DNA of 64,000 bases, from the NCBI GenBank assembly GCA_028285265.1, contig JANQPX010000049.1, positions 168,811 through 232,810 of the forward strand, in the 5' to 3' direction. Numbering within the stretch: position 1 is the first letter of the stretch; the number at the start of each line of letters is the position of its first letter. The notes under the pieces were generated by a model. It saw only the letters and a list, made by a program, of their open reading frames with translations. It was not told where the DNA came from and ran no database searches. This DNA comes from Geminicoccaceae bacterium (GTDB taxonomy: Bacteria > Pseudomonadota > Alphaproteobacteria > Geminicoccales > Geminicoccaceae). Made by a program: the position numbers and the translations under genes. Shown piece by piece: positions 50,358 through 59,864 of this stretch.

Positions 50358-51356
50358 TCAATCATCCAAGACCCTGGCTAGCACGGCGAGGCAATCGCCG
50401 GTGCTGATGAGGCCAGGGTGGTGACGCCCGACGAGTAGGCCTGATCGTCTTGCGCGGTAAGGTGAGGGCTCCCCGCCTGTTTTTTGCGCATTGTGGACGT
50501 AAGCGATCACATCGCCTTTATTGACCTTGTCACCGAGGTCGTTGGCCATTTCCAAGACACCTTCATCTTCTGCGAAAATGAAGCAATCATGATCAGGCAT
50601 GTCGAGCATGATCGTAGGCTTGTGCTGGGGTTGGCCGTCCAGGATGCCGGCATGCTTTAGAAAATTGTCGAGGCCTCGTTCGGCAATGCCAATGCTTGCT
50701 GCCGTAGCTGTACCTCCACCCCCGAGTTCGGTTGAGATGAAGATCTTGCCTTGAGCTTCAGCAGCTGTGTCGTAGAGACCGGTATTGTCGATTTCCAGGA
50801 GCATCAAGCTGTAGGGAGCAGCGAAGGCTTTCATCGCAGCAACGCAGCGTGCTTCATGGTCCTTGTCCTCGAGCATGTGGGCGACGGCGAAGGGGAGAAA
50901 GTCGAGGGTGCGACCGCCGGCATGGAAGTCGAGGACGTAATCGGCCTCAGGGAGAAGCACACGTTCGAAGTAGTCCGCGATCTTTTCCGTGACCGTGCCA
51001 TCCGGTCTGCCAGGAAAGCTTCGGTTCATATTGCCACCGTCGATTGGTGAGGTGCGGCGGCCGGCCCTGAAGGCTGGATAATTCATGAAGGGAACGATGA
51101 TAACGCGGCCCTGCACCTGCTTTGGATCCAAGCCGCGCGCAAGCTTCAAGAGGGCGATTGGACCTTCATACTCGTCTCCATGATTGCCGCCGGTGAGGAT
51201 GGCAGTCGGCCCTTTGCCATTGTTGATCACCGTGATCGGGATCATGAGATTGCCCCAAGCTGACTCATCATGGGACCAGGGGAGACGAAGAAAACCGTGG
51301 GCCTTGCCCTGGGCATCGAGGTCGATCGTGGGACGAACAGGGGAGGGGCGCATCAT
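50358..51356 (-). CDS. DoeB-like N-acetyl-diaminobutyrate deacetylase (AstE/ASPA family)
   Basis: A 332-residue zinc carboxypeptidase-fold enzyme. Zinc ligands are in GGNHGDEYEG (His and Glu, about residues 56-65) and DFHAGG (His about 147); GGNMNRSFPGR holds the substrate-binding Arg-Asn-Arg region. Sequence character and length match DoeB of ectoine degradation, but no other ectoine gene is present in the window, so a different N-acyl amino acid is possible. ATG 51356 follows GAAGGA; the longer reading from 51386 lacks this. Confidence 0.82.
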   Translation of the reverse strand: MMRPSPVRPTIDLDAQGKAHGFLRLPWSHDESAWGNLMIPITVINNGKGPTAILTGGNHGDEYEGPIALLKLARGLDPKQVQGRVIIVPFMNYPAFRAGRRTSPIDGGNMNRSFPGRPDGTVTEKIADYFERVLLPEADYVLDFHAGGRTLDFLPFAVAHMLEDKDHEARCVAAMKAFAAPYSLMLLEIDNTGLYDTAAEAQGKIFISTELGGGGTATAASIGIAERGLDNFLKHAGILDGQPQHKPTIMLDMPDHDCFIFAEDEGVLEMANDLGDKVNKGDVIAYVHNAQKTGGEPSPYRARRSGLLVGRHHPGLISTGDCLAVLARVLDD

Positions 51357-51486
51357 CGGTCCTTCACGAGGAGAGTTTGGTACCATGGAACCCGGCCGTC
51401 ATTGTTGGCATCAGCAGCGACCAGCCATAGAAAATTCGCCCATTGTCGTCCTATTGATGCTTGATCGTGGCGTTGAGCCAGCTCCT

Positions 51487-52341
51487 CTAGTCTGCGGGCT
51501 GGATCGGGTTCTTCTGATAGCGGTTTCGGTAGGCGTGGGGCGTTGTGCCGTAGTGATCGCGGAACAGACGATAGAAATGACTGAGGTTGTCGAGCCCACA
51601 ATCGGCAGCGACGTCGGCAATCGTCATGTCGGAACCACCGAGGACCATGGCGGCGTGCTCCATCCTGATACGATTGACGTAGGCGGTAGGCGACAGGCCG
51701 AAATGCTGTTTGGTCTTGCGCGCGACATGTTCATGGCCACGGCCTGACACCTCAACGAGACCGGCTGCGCCTTTGCGGAACACGTCAGATTGGCGGGCGG
51801 CTTGGCAGGCTGCGGCGAGCCAAGCGGGCGCCTGATCCGGCGCTGTGGCACGGTGGTCGATAACGCGCGTCATAATGTAGAGCAGGTAGCCCTCGATCAG
51901 AACCAGGCTGCGCTCCGATGTCTGCAACTCGAGTGCCGTATTGACGGCGCGCTCCATGCGTGGCCCTTGAAGCCGATAGCTGTCCGGTTCGGGGCCAGTC
52001 TTCCAGAAGAACCGATTCTCGAACGTGCCACCGTAGCGCGCCTTAAGATGGTCGGCCGTTTCCACTGCGAAAATAACGTTGATGATCCGACAACTTTGTC
52101 GATCGATGGCCTGAAGTGCGTGCGCATCATGGGGACGAATAAAGACAAAGCTGCCCTGTTCCAATCGTTCGACCCGTTCGTTGATCCAGTGGCGGGCCGC
52201 ACCTCGCTCGATCAAAAAGACTTCGAAGTAGTCATGCCGATGAAGATAACGGGGCGCGTTGGTGTCGACGTCCTTTCGCGCGAAGTGGAAGGTTTCGCCC
52301 GGTTGCAGATAGGTGTCGAGTGTGAAGCGCTTGATGTCCAT
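51487..52341 (-). CDS. AraC-family transcriptional regulator
   Basis: A 284-residue activator: cupin sensor domain (about residues 20-110, with YLHRHDYFEVFLIERG) and two C-terminal HTH motifs (KTKQHFGLSPTAYVNRIRME, then TIADVAADCGLDNLSHFYRL). It is divergent from the PhyH-MBL-ABC-mannosidase operon with 130 bases between starts, so it very likely senses a sugar-type inducer for that operon. Confidence 0.92.
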   Translation of the reverse strand: MDIKRFTLDTYLQPGETFHFARKDVDTNAPRYLHRHDYFEVFLIERGAARHWINERVERLEQGSFVFIRPHDAHALQAIDRQSCRIINVIFAVETADHLKARYGGTFENRFFWKTGPEPDSYRLQGPRMERAVNTALELQTSERSLVLIEGYLLYIMTRVIDHRATAPDQAPAWLAAACQAARQSDVFRKGAAGLVEVSGRGHEHVARKTKQHFGLSPTAYVNRIRMEHAAMVLGGSDMTIADVAADCGLDNLSHFYRLFRDHYGTTPHAYRNRYQKNPIQPAD

Positions 52342-52470
52342 GGACTCAACGATAGAGAAGTCAGCGATCCCGAGCGATGCAAAAAGTCAAAATACCATAA
52401 GAAAAAGTCAAACGGTGACGTTATCGACGATCGGTCTTCTCGCTAGGCTTGATGGCAAATGGGGGGCGTT

Positions 52471-53301
52471 ATGCAGACCGATTTAGCTCATCTGTCGTTC
52501 AAGCCGATCGCCAACGCGTCGCCAAGAAGGCTAAGCCGACCTCAGATCGACGCCTATAATAGCGAAGGCTACGTTCAGCCGTTCGATGTCTTCGATGAGG
52601 GCGAGATCGGCAGCATCCGTGCTTATGTCGATCGTCTGATGGACGATATGGGCGAGGACGGTGCCTACGGTATCAACTGCTATCAAGCCAGGCTTGGTGG
52701 TCTTTGGGACATTTGCACCGATGCTCGTCTTCTCGACCATGTCGAGGACTTGATCGGTCCAGAGATTATCTGTTGGGCGTCGGCTATTTTCTCGAAAAGG
52801 CCCCACGATCCGAAGGCGGTGCACTGGCACCAGGACGCAACCTTCTGGAACTTGTCACCGGCGCGCACGGTGACGGTCTGGCTCGCGATCGATGATGCCG
52901 ATGAAGCGAATTCGGCGATGCGTTTCATACCGGGCAGTCATGACAAAGGCGCTCTAAAGGTGAGGGATGCCGGCGAAGGCTCGGTTCTTCGGCTAGAAAC
53001 CGAGGGGGCGGACTCATTGGGTGTGCCCGTGAGCAATTGCCTTCGCGCAGGCCAGATCTCATTGCATGCGGACATGTTGGTGCATGGTTCACTTCCCAAC
53101 ATGTCCGACCGCCGGCGTTGCGGGCTGACCATCCGGTACTGCCCGCCTGACGTGCGCATCATCGACGAGCGTTGGGCGCGAGGTGTCGAGGCAATCATCT
53201 GCCGCGGCGAGGATCGAGCCGGGCATTGGCGGCACCATCCGCGTCCGGACAATGACGACATCAAAGCCACTGACAGTCCGAGGAGTTATGGCACCAATTG
53301 A
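52471..53301 (+). CDS. PhyH-family Fe(II)/2-oxoglutarate dioxygenase
   Basis: A 276-residue oxygenase. The iron-binding H-x-D is in VHWHQDATFWNLSP (about residues 115-128), the distal His in DMLVHGSLPNMSDRRRCG, with the 2-oxoglutarate Arg following. ATG 52471 is preferred to 52459 because GGGGGG lies just upstream. It opens a long operon with an MBL-fold protein, a family-5 ABC importer and an alpha-mannosidase. It is a distant paralogue of the enzyme at 26535. Substrate unknown. Confidence 0.9.
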   Translation: MQTDLAHLSFKPIANASPRRLSRPQIDAYNSEGYVQPFDVFDEGEIGSIRAYVDRLMDDMGEDGAYGINCYQARLGGLWDICTDARLLDHVEDLIGPEIICWASAIFSKRPHDPKAVHWHQDATFWNLSPARTVTVWLAIDDADEANSAMRFIPGSHDKGALKVRDAGEGSVLRLETEGADSLGVPVSNCLRAGQISLHADMLVHGSLPNMSDRRRCGLTIRYCPPDVRIIDERWARGVEAIICRGEDRAGHWRHHPRPDNDDIKATDSPRSYGTN

Positions 53302-53310
53302 GCGCCTGAT

Positions 53311-53994
53311 ATGAAGATCAAATGGTTCGGTCACGCCGCCTTCAAGCTGACACCGGAGCATGGCCCGGTGATCATTACGGATCCCTATACGCCTGAAGGC
53401 GTGGGCTACCCGCCGATTTCGGACAAGGCTGATCTCGTGATCACATCGTCAGATGATGACGATGCCCATTGCCGAGCCGATTTGATCGCTGGCAGTCCGC
53501 GCGTTGTGAATGCGCTCGACGTCGCGACAAATGGCGGGCGCTCCCATGTCGACGGTCTCGATATTCGGTCGATCGAGGCAGCGGAGTGGGACGAGCATCC
53601 GGAGCACGTACCTGGTCAGAACGGCATGTACCGTTTCGTCCTTGATGGGATCGAGATTGCCCATATGGGTGATGTCGGTAATCCGCTCACGGAGCGACAG
53701 ACGGCATTCTTTGAGGGCGTTGATGTGCTCTTGGCGCTCGCCGGAGGCTATCTCACAATTGAGCTCGACGATTTGAAGCAGGTGATCGACCGGGTGAGGC
53801 CGAAGGTCGTGATCCCCATGCACTTCCGGACTTTGACCTATCGTCCACGCAACACCCATTGGATCGAGCGTTTTCTCAGCTACTTCGATGATAGGTACGT
53901 AGATTTTGCCTGCGCTGCCGAAGTGGATTTGAAGCAAGGCGAATTGCCGGAGGATACACGTATCCTCGTGATGGATTACGCACGTGCGTGCTAG
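53311..53994 (+). CDS. Metallo-beta-lactamase-fold protein with altered metal motif
   Basis: A 227-residue UPF0173/UlaG-like protein: starts MKIKWFGHAAFKL, then DPYTPEGVGYP. The canonical HxHxDH motif after beta-4 should follow DLVIT; here the sequence is SSDDDDAH, so both leading histidines are replaced. Later elements (IEIAHMGDVGNPLT with a metal Asp region, and VIPMHFRT with the last His) are kept. Activity with a changed or single metal site is possible. It follows the PhyH gene by nine bases. Confidence 0.85.
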   Translation: MKIKWFGHAAFKLTPEHGPVIITDPYTPEGVGYPPISDKADLVITSSDDDDAHCRADLIAGSPRVVNALDVATNGGRSHVDGLDIRSIEAAEWDEHPEHVPGQNGMYRFVLDGIEIAHMGDVGNPLTERQTAFFEGVDVLLALAGGYLTIELDDLKQVIDRVRPKVVIPMHFRTLTYRPRNTHWIERFLSYFDDRYVDFACAAEVDLKQGELPEDTRILVMDYARAC

Positions 53995-54054
53995 GCGAGC
54001 GACGAGACGAAAGACAGACCGCAAGGTCGAAAGGCTGCATAGAGGGAGGTATGG

Positions 54055-55797
54055 ATGAGCACTTATCGAACGACGATGATGACGGCGTCGAGCGCATGGC
54101 TCGCGGCTCTCATGATCACCGGGCCGGCGCTTGCGCAGGACGTTGCGCGCGAGGACACGGTGATCTTCGATCTGGATCGCACCATCAAAGATCCCGAGAA
54201 CTTCAACTGGTTTACGCCTGGTACCAAGCGTATGCACGGCGCCCATCAGGCGATGTGGGAACCGCTGTTCATTTTGAATTACGGTACTGGTGAACTTGAA
54301 CCCTGGCTTGGTACGGCGATTACGCCAAACGACGCGCAGGATGTCTGGATCCTCACTCTTCGCGATGGCGTCACCTGGTCAGATGGCGAGATCTTCAACG
54401 CCGATGACGTGGTTTTCACCATCGACATGGCAATGAAGGATTCCAATCTTTCATCGCGCGAGGCAGCGACGATTAGAGACCAGGTCGCAAGTGTGAAGAA
54501 AGTCGACGACCTGACGGTCGAGATCGCACTCAATGGGCCTAATCCGCGTTTCGCCGTTGAGAATTTCGGGGTGCGCATCTTTGGTTCCTTCCTGATCATG
54601 CCAGAACACATTTGGAACGGCGAGGACCCCTCGACCTTTGCGTTCAATCCGCCCATCGGTACTGGCCCCTACACCTTTACATCGGCTGCGTCGAACCGCG
54701 CGATATGGGATCGAAACGATGCGTGGTGGGGAGCAACGACCGGCTTTCAGGATCTACCCGCACCGAAGCGCCTGATCTGGCTTGAGACAGGCGGTGAGGA
54801 GAGCCGAGCGCAGTTGATCGCCACCAACGAACTCGATGCCGCACAAAACATCACAGTTGGGACCTTCGAAGCTATTCAGCTCCAGAATCCGAACATCGTC
54901 GCTTGGCATCCGAGCTATCCCTATGCCGTGGCTGACCCCTGCGCACGGCAGATCGAGATCAATACCACGATCGAGCCCTGGAACGACCCGACTATGCGGA
55001 AAGCGGTCGCTCATATCATTGATCGTAGCCAGATCGTGAATGTTGCTTACGAAGGAACGACCGAGGCTTCAGAGACGATGTTCGCGCAATTCGAGGCGAT
55101 GGCGCCTTACATCGATGCCGTGACGGCTGCGGGCTATGGCCTGCCGGAAGCTGCAGACGTTGCAGCTGGTCAGGCGTTGCTCGAGGAAGCCGGGTATGTC
55201 AAAGGCGGCGACGGGATCTATGAGAAAGGCGGCGAGCGGCTGGCAGTAGCCATCCATGTTAACTCTGCCTCCACCGAATACACCCGGACGATTGACGTGG
55301 TGGTCGAGCAGCTGCAGCGTGCCGGAATCGATGCAAAGGCGGTGCCTGTGGAGAACGGCGTGTTCTGGGGTGAGGTGCTGCCTCTTGGCTCCTACGAGAT
55401 GAGCTACTCCTGGCTGTCTTGCGGTTCGGTCAACGAGCCCTGGAGTTCGATGAGCCGGTATACTGTCGACTCGGTGGTGCCGGTCGGCGAGCAGGCACCG
55501 GGTTTCAACAACACAGGACGTTGGGATAGCGAGGCCGCAAAGGCTTACAGCGCCCTCGTTCAGGAGATGGGCCTGCTCGCTTTGGATGACCCGGCGCTCG
55601 CTCAGAAGACCGCCGAAGCGTACCAGTATCTCGACACCGAGATGCCGTTCATCCCACTCGTGCAGGCGGCGAAGCTTCTGCCATTTAACACCACATACTG
55701 GACTGGCTGGCCGACTGTCGATAACGACTACAACCACCCATTCTTCTGGTGGAACCACACGCACCAGATCATTCACAATCTCGAAAAGGCCGGCTGA
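54055..55797 (+). CDS. Periplasmic substrate-binding protein, family 5
   Basis: A 580-residue solute receptor with a Sec signal peptide (about 1-27, ending ALAQD). Family-5 features are WSDGEIFNADDVVFTIDMAM (about residues 118-137) and IGTGPYTF (about 200). The operon also encodes both permeases, both ATPases and a GH38 alpha-mannosidase, so the ligand is probably a mannose-containing oligosaccharide rather than a peptide. GGGAGG precedes the ATG. Confidence 0.93.
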   Translation: MSTYRTTMMTASSAWLAALMITGPALAQDVAREDTVIFDLDRTIKDPENFNWFTPGTKRMHGAHQAMWEPLFILNYGTGELEPWLGTAITPNDAQDVWILTLRDGVTWSDGEIFNADDVVFTIDMAMKDSNLSSREAATIRDQVASVKKVDDLTVEIALNGPNPRFAVENFGVRIFGSFLIMPEHIWNGEDPSTFAFNPPIGTGPYTFTSAASNRAIWDRNDAWWGATTGFQDLPAPKRLIWLETGGEESRAQLIATNELDAAQNITVGTFEAIQLQNPNIVAWHPSYPYAVADPCARQIEINTTIEPWNDPTMRKAVAHIIDRSQIVNVAYEGTTEASETMFAQFEAMAPYIDAVTAAGYGLPEAADVAAGQALLEEAGYVKGGDGIYEKGGERLAVAIHVNSASTEYTRTIDVVVEQLQRAGIDAKAVPVENGVFWGEVLPLGSYEMSYSWLSCGSVNEPWSSMSRYTVDSVVPVGEQAPGFNNTGRWDSEAAKAYSALVQEMGLLALDDPALAQKTAEAYQYLDTEMPFIPLVQAAKLLPFNTTYWTGWPTVDNDYNHPFFWWNHTHQIIHNLEKAG

Positions 55798-55819
55798 CCG
55801 GTCGTCGCTGATCCGAACT

Positions 55820-55841
55820 GGGGTGCGGATGGCCGCACCCC
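55820..55841 (+). promoter_or_regulatory. RNA hairpin between binding-protein and permease genes
   Basis: A perfect 9-base stem, GGGGTGCGG and CCGCACCCC, with loop ATGG lies 22 bases after the binding-protein stop. No T-run follows, so it probably stabilises the upstream message or reduces read-through rather than ending transcription. It occupies the same place as the hairpin at 31582 in the other sugar operon. Confidence 0.7.
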
Positions 55842-55868
55842 GACGGCCACGCCATCGGGGGACGAGCG

Positions 55869-56882
55869 ATGGGACGGATCCCGAAGAGCTATCTCATTAA
55901 CCGCGTCATCACGCTGCTATTGACCGTCTGGATTGCGGCAACGCTCATCTGGATTATACCGCGCCTCTCGCCCGTCGATCCCGCCGAGATCATGCTTGGC
56001 CGCATGGCTGCAGGCGCCGGCTCGGTCGCCAATGCTGAGGAGATCTTGGCTGGTCTCCAGGAACGCTTCGGCCTCAACGACCCACTTTGGCTGCAATATC
56101 TGAAATACATCAAGAACGTTTTCGTGTTCGACTTCGGCTTGTCGACAGCGTCTTTTCCGACGCCCGTTTCGGCGCTGATTGCCAATGCGCTTCCCTGGAC
56201 TCTGGGGCTGATGCTGCTCTCTGTCGTGATCACGTTCATCATTGGCAACGCGCTCGGCGCCTTGATGGTTTGGGAGCGCTCGCCGGGACTTCTCAAAGTT
56301 GCCATCCCGGCAGCGATGGTGCTGACTTCGATCCCGCCGATCCTCTCTGGTCTGCTGCTCATGTGGATCTTTGCGGCACAGCTCCGTTGGTTTCCCCTTA
56401 CCGGCTCCTATGGCCTTACGGTGGAGCCTGGATGGAGCTGGGAGTTCATGCTGAGCGTGGTCCAGCATGGGACACTACCTGCGCTTTCAATCGTTGTGGT
56501 CACGTTTGGCTTTTGGGCCCTTGGCATGCGCGGCCTGATGATCACCGTGCAGGGGGAGGACTACGTCCAGCTCGCTAAGGCCAAAGGGTTACGCCCACGC
56601 TACATCCTCTACCGCTATATGATCCGCAACGCGATCCTGCCGCAGATTACGGCGTTCGCTCTCAAGATCGGCCTTCTTGTTGCCGGGCAGATTCTGGTGG
56701 AACGCATCTTCGCCTATAACGGCATGGGCAAGCTGATCTACGACGCGATCCTGGATCAGGATTTTCCAGTCATTCAGGGCTCCAGTTATATCATCATTCT
56801 GATGACTGCCTTCTCGGTGTTCCTTGTCGACCTGATCTACCCGTTCGTCGATCCGCGCATTCGCCATGAGGCTACAGCATGA
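55869..56882 (+). CDS. ABC transporter permease, DppB type
   Basis: A 337-residue permease with six membrane helices, N-terminal LINRVITLLLTVWIAATLIW, the QERFGLNDPLWLQYLKYIKN loop and EAA-loop region KAKGLRPRYILYRYMIRNAI (about residues 235-254). The NGMGKLIYDAILDQDFPVIQ stretch is typical of the family. Partner of the DppC-like protein that follows. Confidence 0.93.
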   Translation: MGRIPKSYLINRVITLLLTVWIAATLIWIIPRLSPVDPAEIMLGRMAAGAGSVANAEEILAGLQERFGLNDPLWLQYLKYIKNVFVFDFGLSTASFPTPVSALIANALPWTLGLMLLSVVITFIIGNALGALMVWERSPGLLKVAIPAAMVLTSIPPILSGLLLMWIFAAQLRWFPLTGSYGLTVEPGWSWEFMLSVVQHGTLPALSIVVVTFGFWALGMRGLMITVQGEDYVQLAKAKGLRPRYILYRYMIRNAILPQITAFALKIGLLVAGQILVERIFAYNGMGKLIYDAILDQDFPVIQGSSYIIILMTAFSVFLVDLIYPFVDPRIRHEATA

Positions 56883-56957
56883 TCGGTCAAGTCATCGGGA
56901 GGATTACGTGCCGAGGTTGGGGGGGCTTCCTGGCGCACGGGCAGGGGGATGTCGGCG

Positions 56958-57899
56958 ATGACTGACCTTGCCACTAGCGACGATCACGTCGTCGACGATC
57001 GTGAAGCGAAACGGCGCGCACGCCGGATGCGGCGTTTCGATAATCCTTGGCTAGCACCCAAACTGCTCTGGGGCGTCGGCATCCTGCTCGGCATCATTGT
57101 CCTTGGTCTGATCGGTCAGATCATCTGGAACCCCGAGCTGGTTTACACCGGTGCCGGCCCTCTGAAGCTGCCACCTCTTGGTTTTGAGAACTTGCGTGGT
57201 CAGCCAGGGGTCGGCGATCATCCGCTCGGAACGGACGGTGCGGGCCGGGACATGCTTGCTCTTCTGGTCATCGGCGCACCCAACTCGTTGATGGTTGGCG
57301 TGATCGCGTCGACGATCGGCATGAGCCTCGGCATTTTCCTTGGTTTTTCGGCAGGCTTCATTGGTGGGCGTACCGATGATGTGATCCGAGTGCTCTCGGA
57401 TGTGATGATCACCATCCCACCGCTTCTCATTCTTGTTGTCTTCCAGTCAGCCTATGGCGATGTCAGCCTGTTCATGATGTCTTTTCTGATTGCTGCCTTT
57501 GTCTGGCAATCGCCGACCCGCCTCATTCGTGCACAAGTCCTCTCAATGCGTGAGAGCGGTTATGTGCAGATGGCGCGTCTTTCCGGCGCATCGACCTTCG
57601 ACATCATGTTCAAGGAGATGCTGCCGAACCTGATCCCGTATCTCTTCGGCTCTTTCATTGCCAATGTGACCACCTCGATTGTGACAGCGGTCGGCCTCGA
57701 AGTACTCGGTCTCGGTCCACAGCGCATTCCGACGCTCGGCCGCACCATCTACGAGGCCATTAATTCAGGCGCGCTCATCCAGAATCTTTGGTGGTGGTGG
57801 GGCACTCCGACCCTGTTGCTGGCCTTAATGTTCATCGGCCTGCTTCTCATCAATCTGGGTCTCGACGAGATCGCCAATCCGAGGCTCAGAAAGGCATGA
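56958..57899 (+). CDS. ABC transporter permease, DppC type
   Basis: A 313-residue permease. HPLGTDGAGRDMLALLVIGA (about residues 92-111) is the DppC core entry, and RLSGASTFDIMFKEMLPNL (about 212-230) is the EAA loop. The start ATG 56958 is chosen because AGGGGG abuts the earlier ATG at 56949 too closely. Its stop overlaps the ATPase start (ATGA). Confidence 0.92.
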   Translation: MTDLATSDDHVVDDREAKRRARRMRRFDNPWLAPKLLWGVGILLGIIVLGLIGQIIWNPELVYTGAGPLKLPPLGFENLRGQPGVGDHPLGTDGAGRDMLALLVIGAPNSLMVGVIASTIGMSLGIFLGFSAGFIGGRTDDVIRVLSDVMITIPPLLILVVFQSAYGDVSLFMMSFLIAAFVWQSPTRLIRAQVLSMRESGYVQMARLSGASTFDIMFKEMLPNLIPYLFGSFIANVTTSIVTAVGLEVLGLGPQRIPTLGRTIYEAINSGALIQNLWWWWGTPTLLLALMFIGLLLINLGLDEIANPRLRKA

Positions 57900-58885
57900 C
57901 GACAAAGAAGATCATCCTCGATGTGGCGGATCTCAAAGTGTACTACGCGACGCCACAAGGCGACGTGAAGGCCTGCGATGGTGTGAGTTTCCAGCTTTTT
58001 GAAGGTGAGACGTTGGGGCTCGTCGGCGAGAGTGGATCGGGCAAGTCGACGGCAACCTCGGGCGTGCTTCGCATGATCTCACCTCCAGGGCGGATCGCCG
58101 GTGGGCGTGTGCTGTTGGACGGCAAGGATCTGCTCGCGATGACCGAGGAGGCGCTTCGCCGCGAAAGGTGGCGTAGCCTCAGTCTTATCCCTCAGGGCGC
58201 CATGAACTCGCTGAACCCGACAATGAAGATCAGCGCTCAAATCGCCGATGTGATCGAGACCCATTTAGGACGTCAGCCCAAGACCGAATTGAAAGCGCGC
58301 CTCCTGGATCTGTTCCAGATGGTCGGGCTTCCCGCACGCATCTATGACATGTACCCGCATGAACTCTCGGGTGGCATGAAGCAGCGAGTTTGCATCGCCA
58401 TGGGAATCGCGTTGAACCCGAAGGTGATCATAGCGGATGAAGCGACCTCGGCACTCGATGTTGTCGTCCAGCGCGTGGTGGCCCAGACCATGCTTAAGGT
58501 GAAGCGTGCGCTTGGTGTGTCGATGATCATGATCGGGCACGACATGGGCCTGATGGCGCAGATGGTGGATCGGATCGCCGTGATGTATGCTGGTAAGATC
58601 GTCGAAATTGCGACGGTGAACCAGATCTTCGATGCGCCCGCTCACCCCTATTCGAAGATCCTGATCGACTCGGTGCCCTCGCTCACAGAGCGTCAGCCTC
58701 TCAAAATCACAGGGGGCATCACCCATGATCCCAGAAACCCACCTGAGGGCTGCATCTTCCAGTTGCGCTGCCCTATGGCCGCTGACATATGCCGGCGGAA
58801 ACCACCGCCCATGGTAAGCCCGTCGCCCGGCCAGGAGGCGGCTTGTCATTTTGCCGACACCAAGGTGGAGGCGACCCGTGGCTGA
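57896..58885 (+). CDS. ABC transporter ATP-binding protein, OppD/DppD type
   Basis: A 329-residue ATPase: Walker A GESGSGKST (about residues 40-48), Q-loop in LIPQGAMNSLNP, signature LSGGMKQRV, Walker B VIIADEATSALD and switch His in IGHDMG. The C-terminal oligopeptide-type extension with cysteines (GCIFQLRCPMAADIC) may carry an Fe-S cluster as in some Dpp proteins. Starts within the permease stop codon; overlaps the next ATPase gene. Confidence 0.95.
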   Translation: MTTKKIILDVADLKVYYATPQGDVKACDGVSFQLFEGETLGLVGESGSGKSTATSGVLRMISPPGRIAGGRVLLDGKDLLAMTEEALRRERWRSLSLIPQGAMNSLNPTMKISAQIADVIETHLGRQPKTELKARLLDLFQMVGLPARIYDMYPHELSGGMKQRVCIAMGIALNPKVIIADEATSALDVVVQRVVAQTMLKVKRALGVSMIMIGHDMGLMAQMVDRIAVMYAGKIVEIATVNQIFDAPAHPYSKILIDSVPSLTERQPLKITGGITHDPRNPPEGCIFQLRCPMAADICRRKPPPMVSPSPGQEAACHFADTKVEATRG

Positions 58886-59864
58886 TCCGCTGCTTGATAT
58901 CCAGAACGTCGCCAAGGTTTACGGGGATGACGAGACCGGCCTGGTCGCCCTCAACGACTTTAGCCTCACAATTGCCAAGGACGAAGCCTCGATCATTACC
59001 ATCGCCGGTGAGAGTGGATCAGGGAAATCAACGCTCGCCAATCTGGTGCTCGGCTTCACGCGGCCGACCCGTGGTCGCATTCTTTTCGACGGCATGGATG
59101 TTGCCCGCGCCAACCCCGCTCAGATGCGTGACTATCACCGCCATGTGCAGGCGGTTTTTCAGGATCCGTTTGGTGTCTACAACCCATTTTACCGGGTCCA
59201 GCACGTCTTCGACATGGTGACGAAAAATTTCGGTTTAGCCGCCGACAAAGTCAGCGCACGAGAGATGATGGAGGAGGCGCTGAATGCTGTCGGGCTCACC
59301 GGTAATGACGTTCTTCGAAAGTATCCACATCAGCTTTCCGGCGGGCAGCGTCAGCGCATCATGATGGCGCGTGCTTATATGGTGAAGCCGAAGCTGATTG
59401 TCGCTGATGAGCCTGTCTCGATGGTTGATGCAAGTCTGCGTGCTTCGATCCTCGATGTGATGATGAAGCTTCGTGACGAGGGTGGGATTTCGTTTCTGTA
59501 CATCACTCACGATCTCTCAACCGCCTATCAGATCGGTGACAAGATCCTTTTGTTTTACCAGGGGACACTGGCCGAGGAAGGCAATGCCGTGGACGTGATC
59601 TCCAATCCGCAGCACCCTTATGTCCAACTCTTGATCGACAGTGTGCCAAAAGCCGATCCCAACATTCGCTGGCAAGGTGAGATCGAGCTGCCGTCCGAAG
59701 AAGAGCTACGAACTGCGCGCGCATCAGGCTGTCGCTTCGTGCCACGCTGTCCGCACGCTCATGACGCCTGCCGAAAAGCACTACCCCCGATGTTCGAGAT
59801 CAGCCAAAACGGCCATCGAGCGTCCTGCTATTTGCATGCTGATGTGACGAAGGAGCCTTTGTGA
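58878..59864 (+). CDS. ABC transporter ATP-binding protein, OppF/DppF type
   Basis: A 328-residue ATPase: Walker A GESGSGKST, VFQDPFGVYNPF Q-loop, LSGGQRQRI signature, LIVADEPVSMVD Walker B, YITHDLS switch. The C-terminal CRFVPRCPHAHDAC has the family's Cys pattern. Start is GTG at 58878 inside the previous gene's end; ORF starts further upstream have no support. The stop overlaps the mannosidase start as GTGA. Confidence 0.94.
   Translation: MADPLLDIQNVAKVYGDDETGLVALNDFSLTIAKDEASIITIAGESGSGKSTLANLVLGFTRPTRGRILFDGMDVARANPAQMRDYHRHVQAVFQDPFGVYNPFYRVQHVFDMVTKNFGLAADKVSAREMMEEALNAVGLTGNDVLRKYPHQLSGGQRQRIMMARAYMVKPKLIVADEPVSMVDASLRASILDVMMKLRDEGGISFLYITHDLSTAYQIGDKILLFYQGTLAEEGNAVDVISNPQHPYVQLLIDSVPKADPNIRWQGEIELPSEEELRTARASGCRFVPRCPHAHDACRKALPPMFEISQNGHRASCYLHADVTKEPL

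Noticed and set aside
55069..55776. 235-codon minus-strand frame in the second receptor gene
   Set aside because: Antisense shadow; lacks a start signal and any motif.
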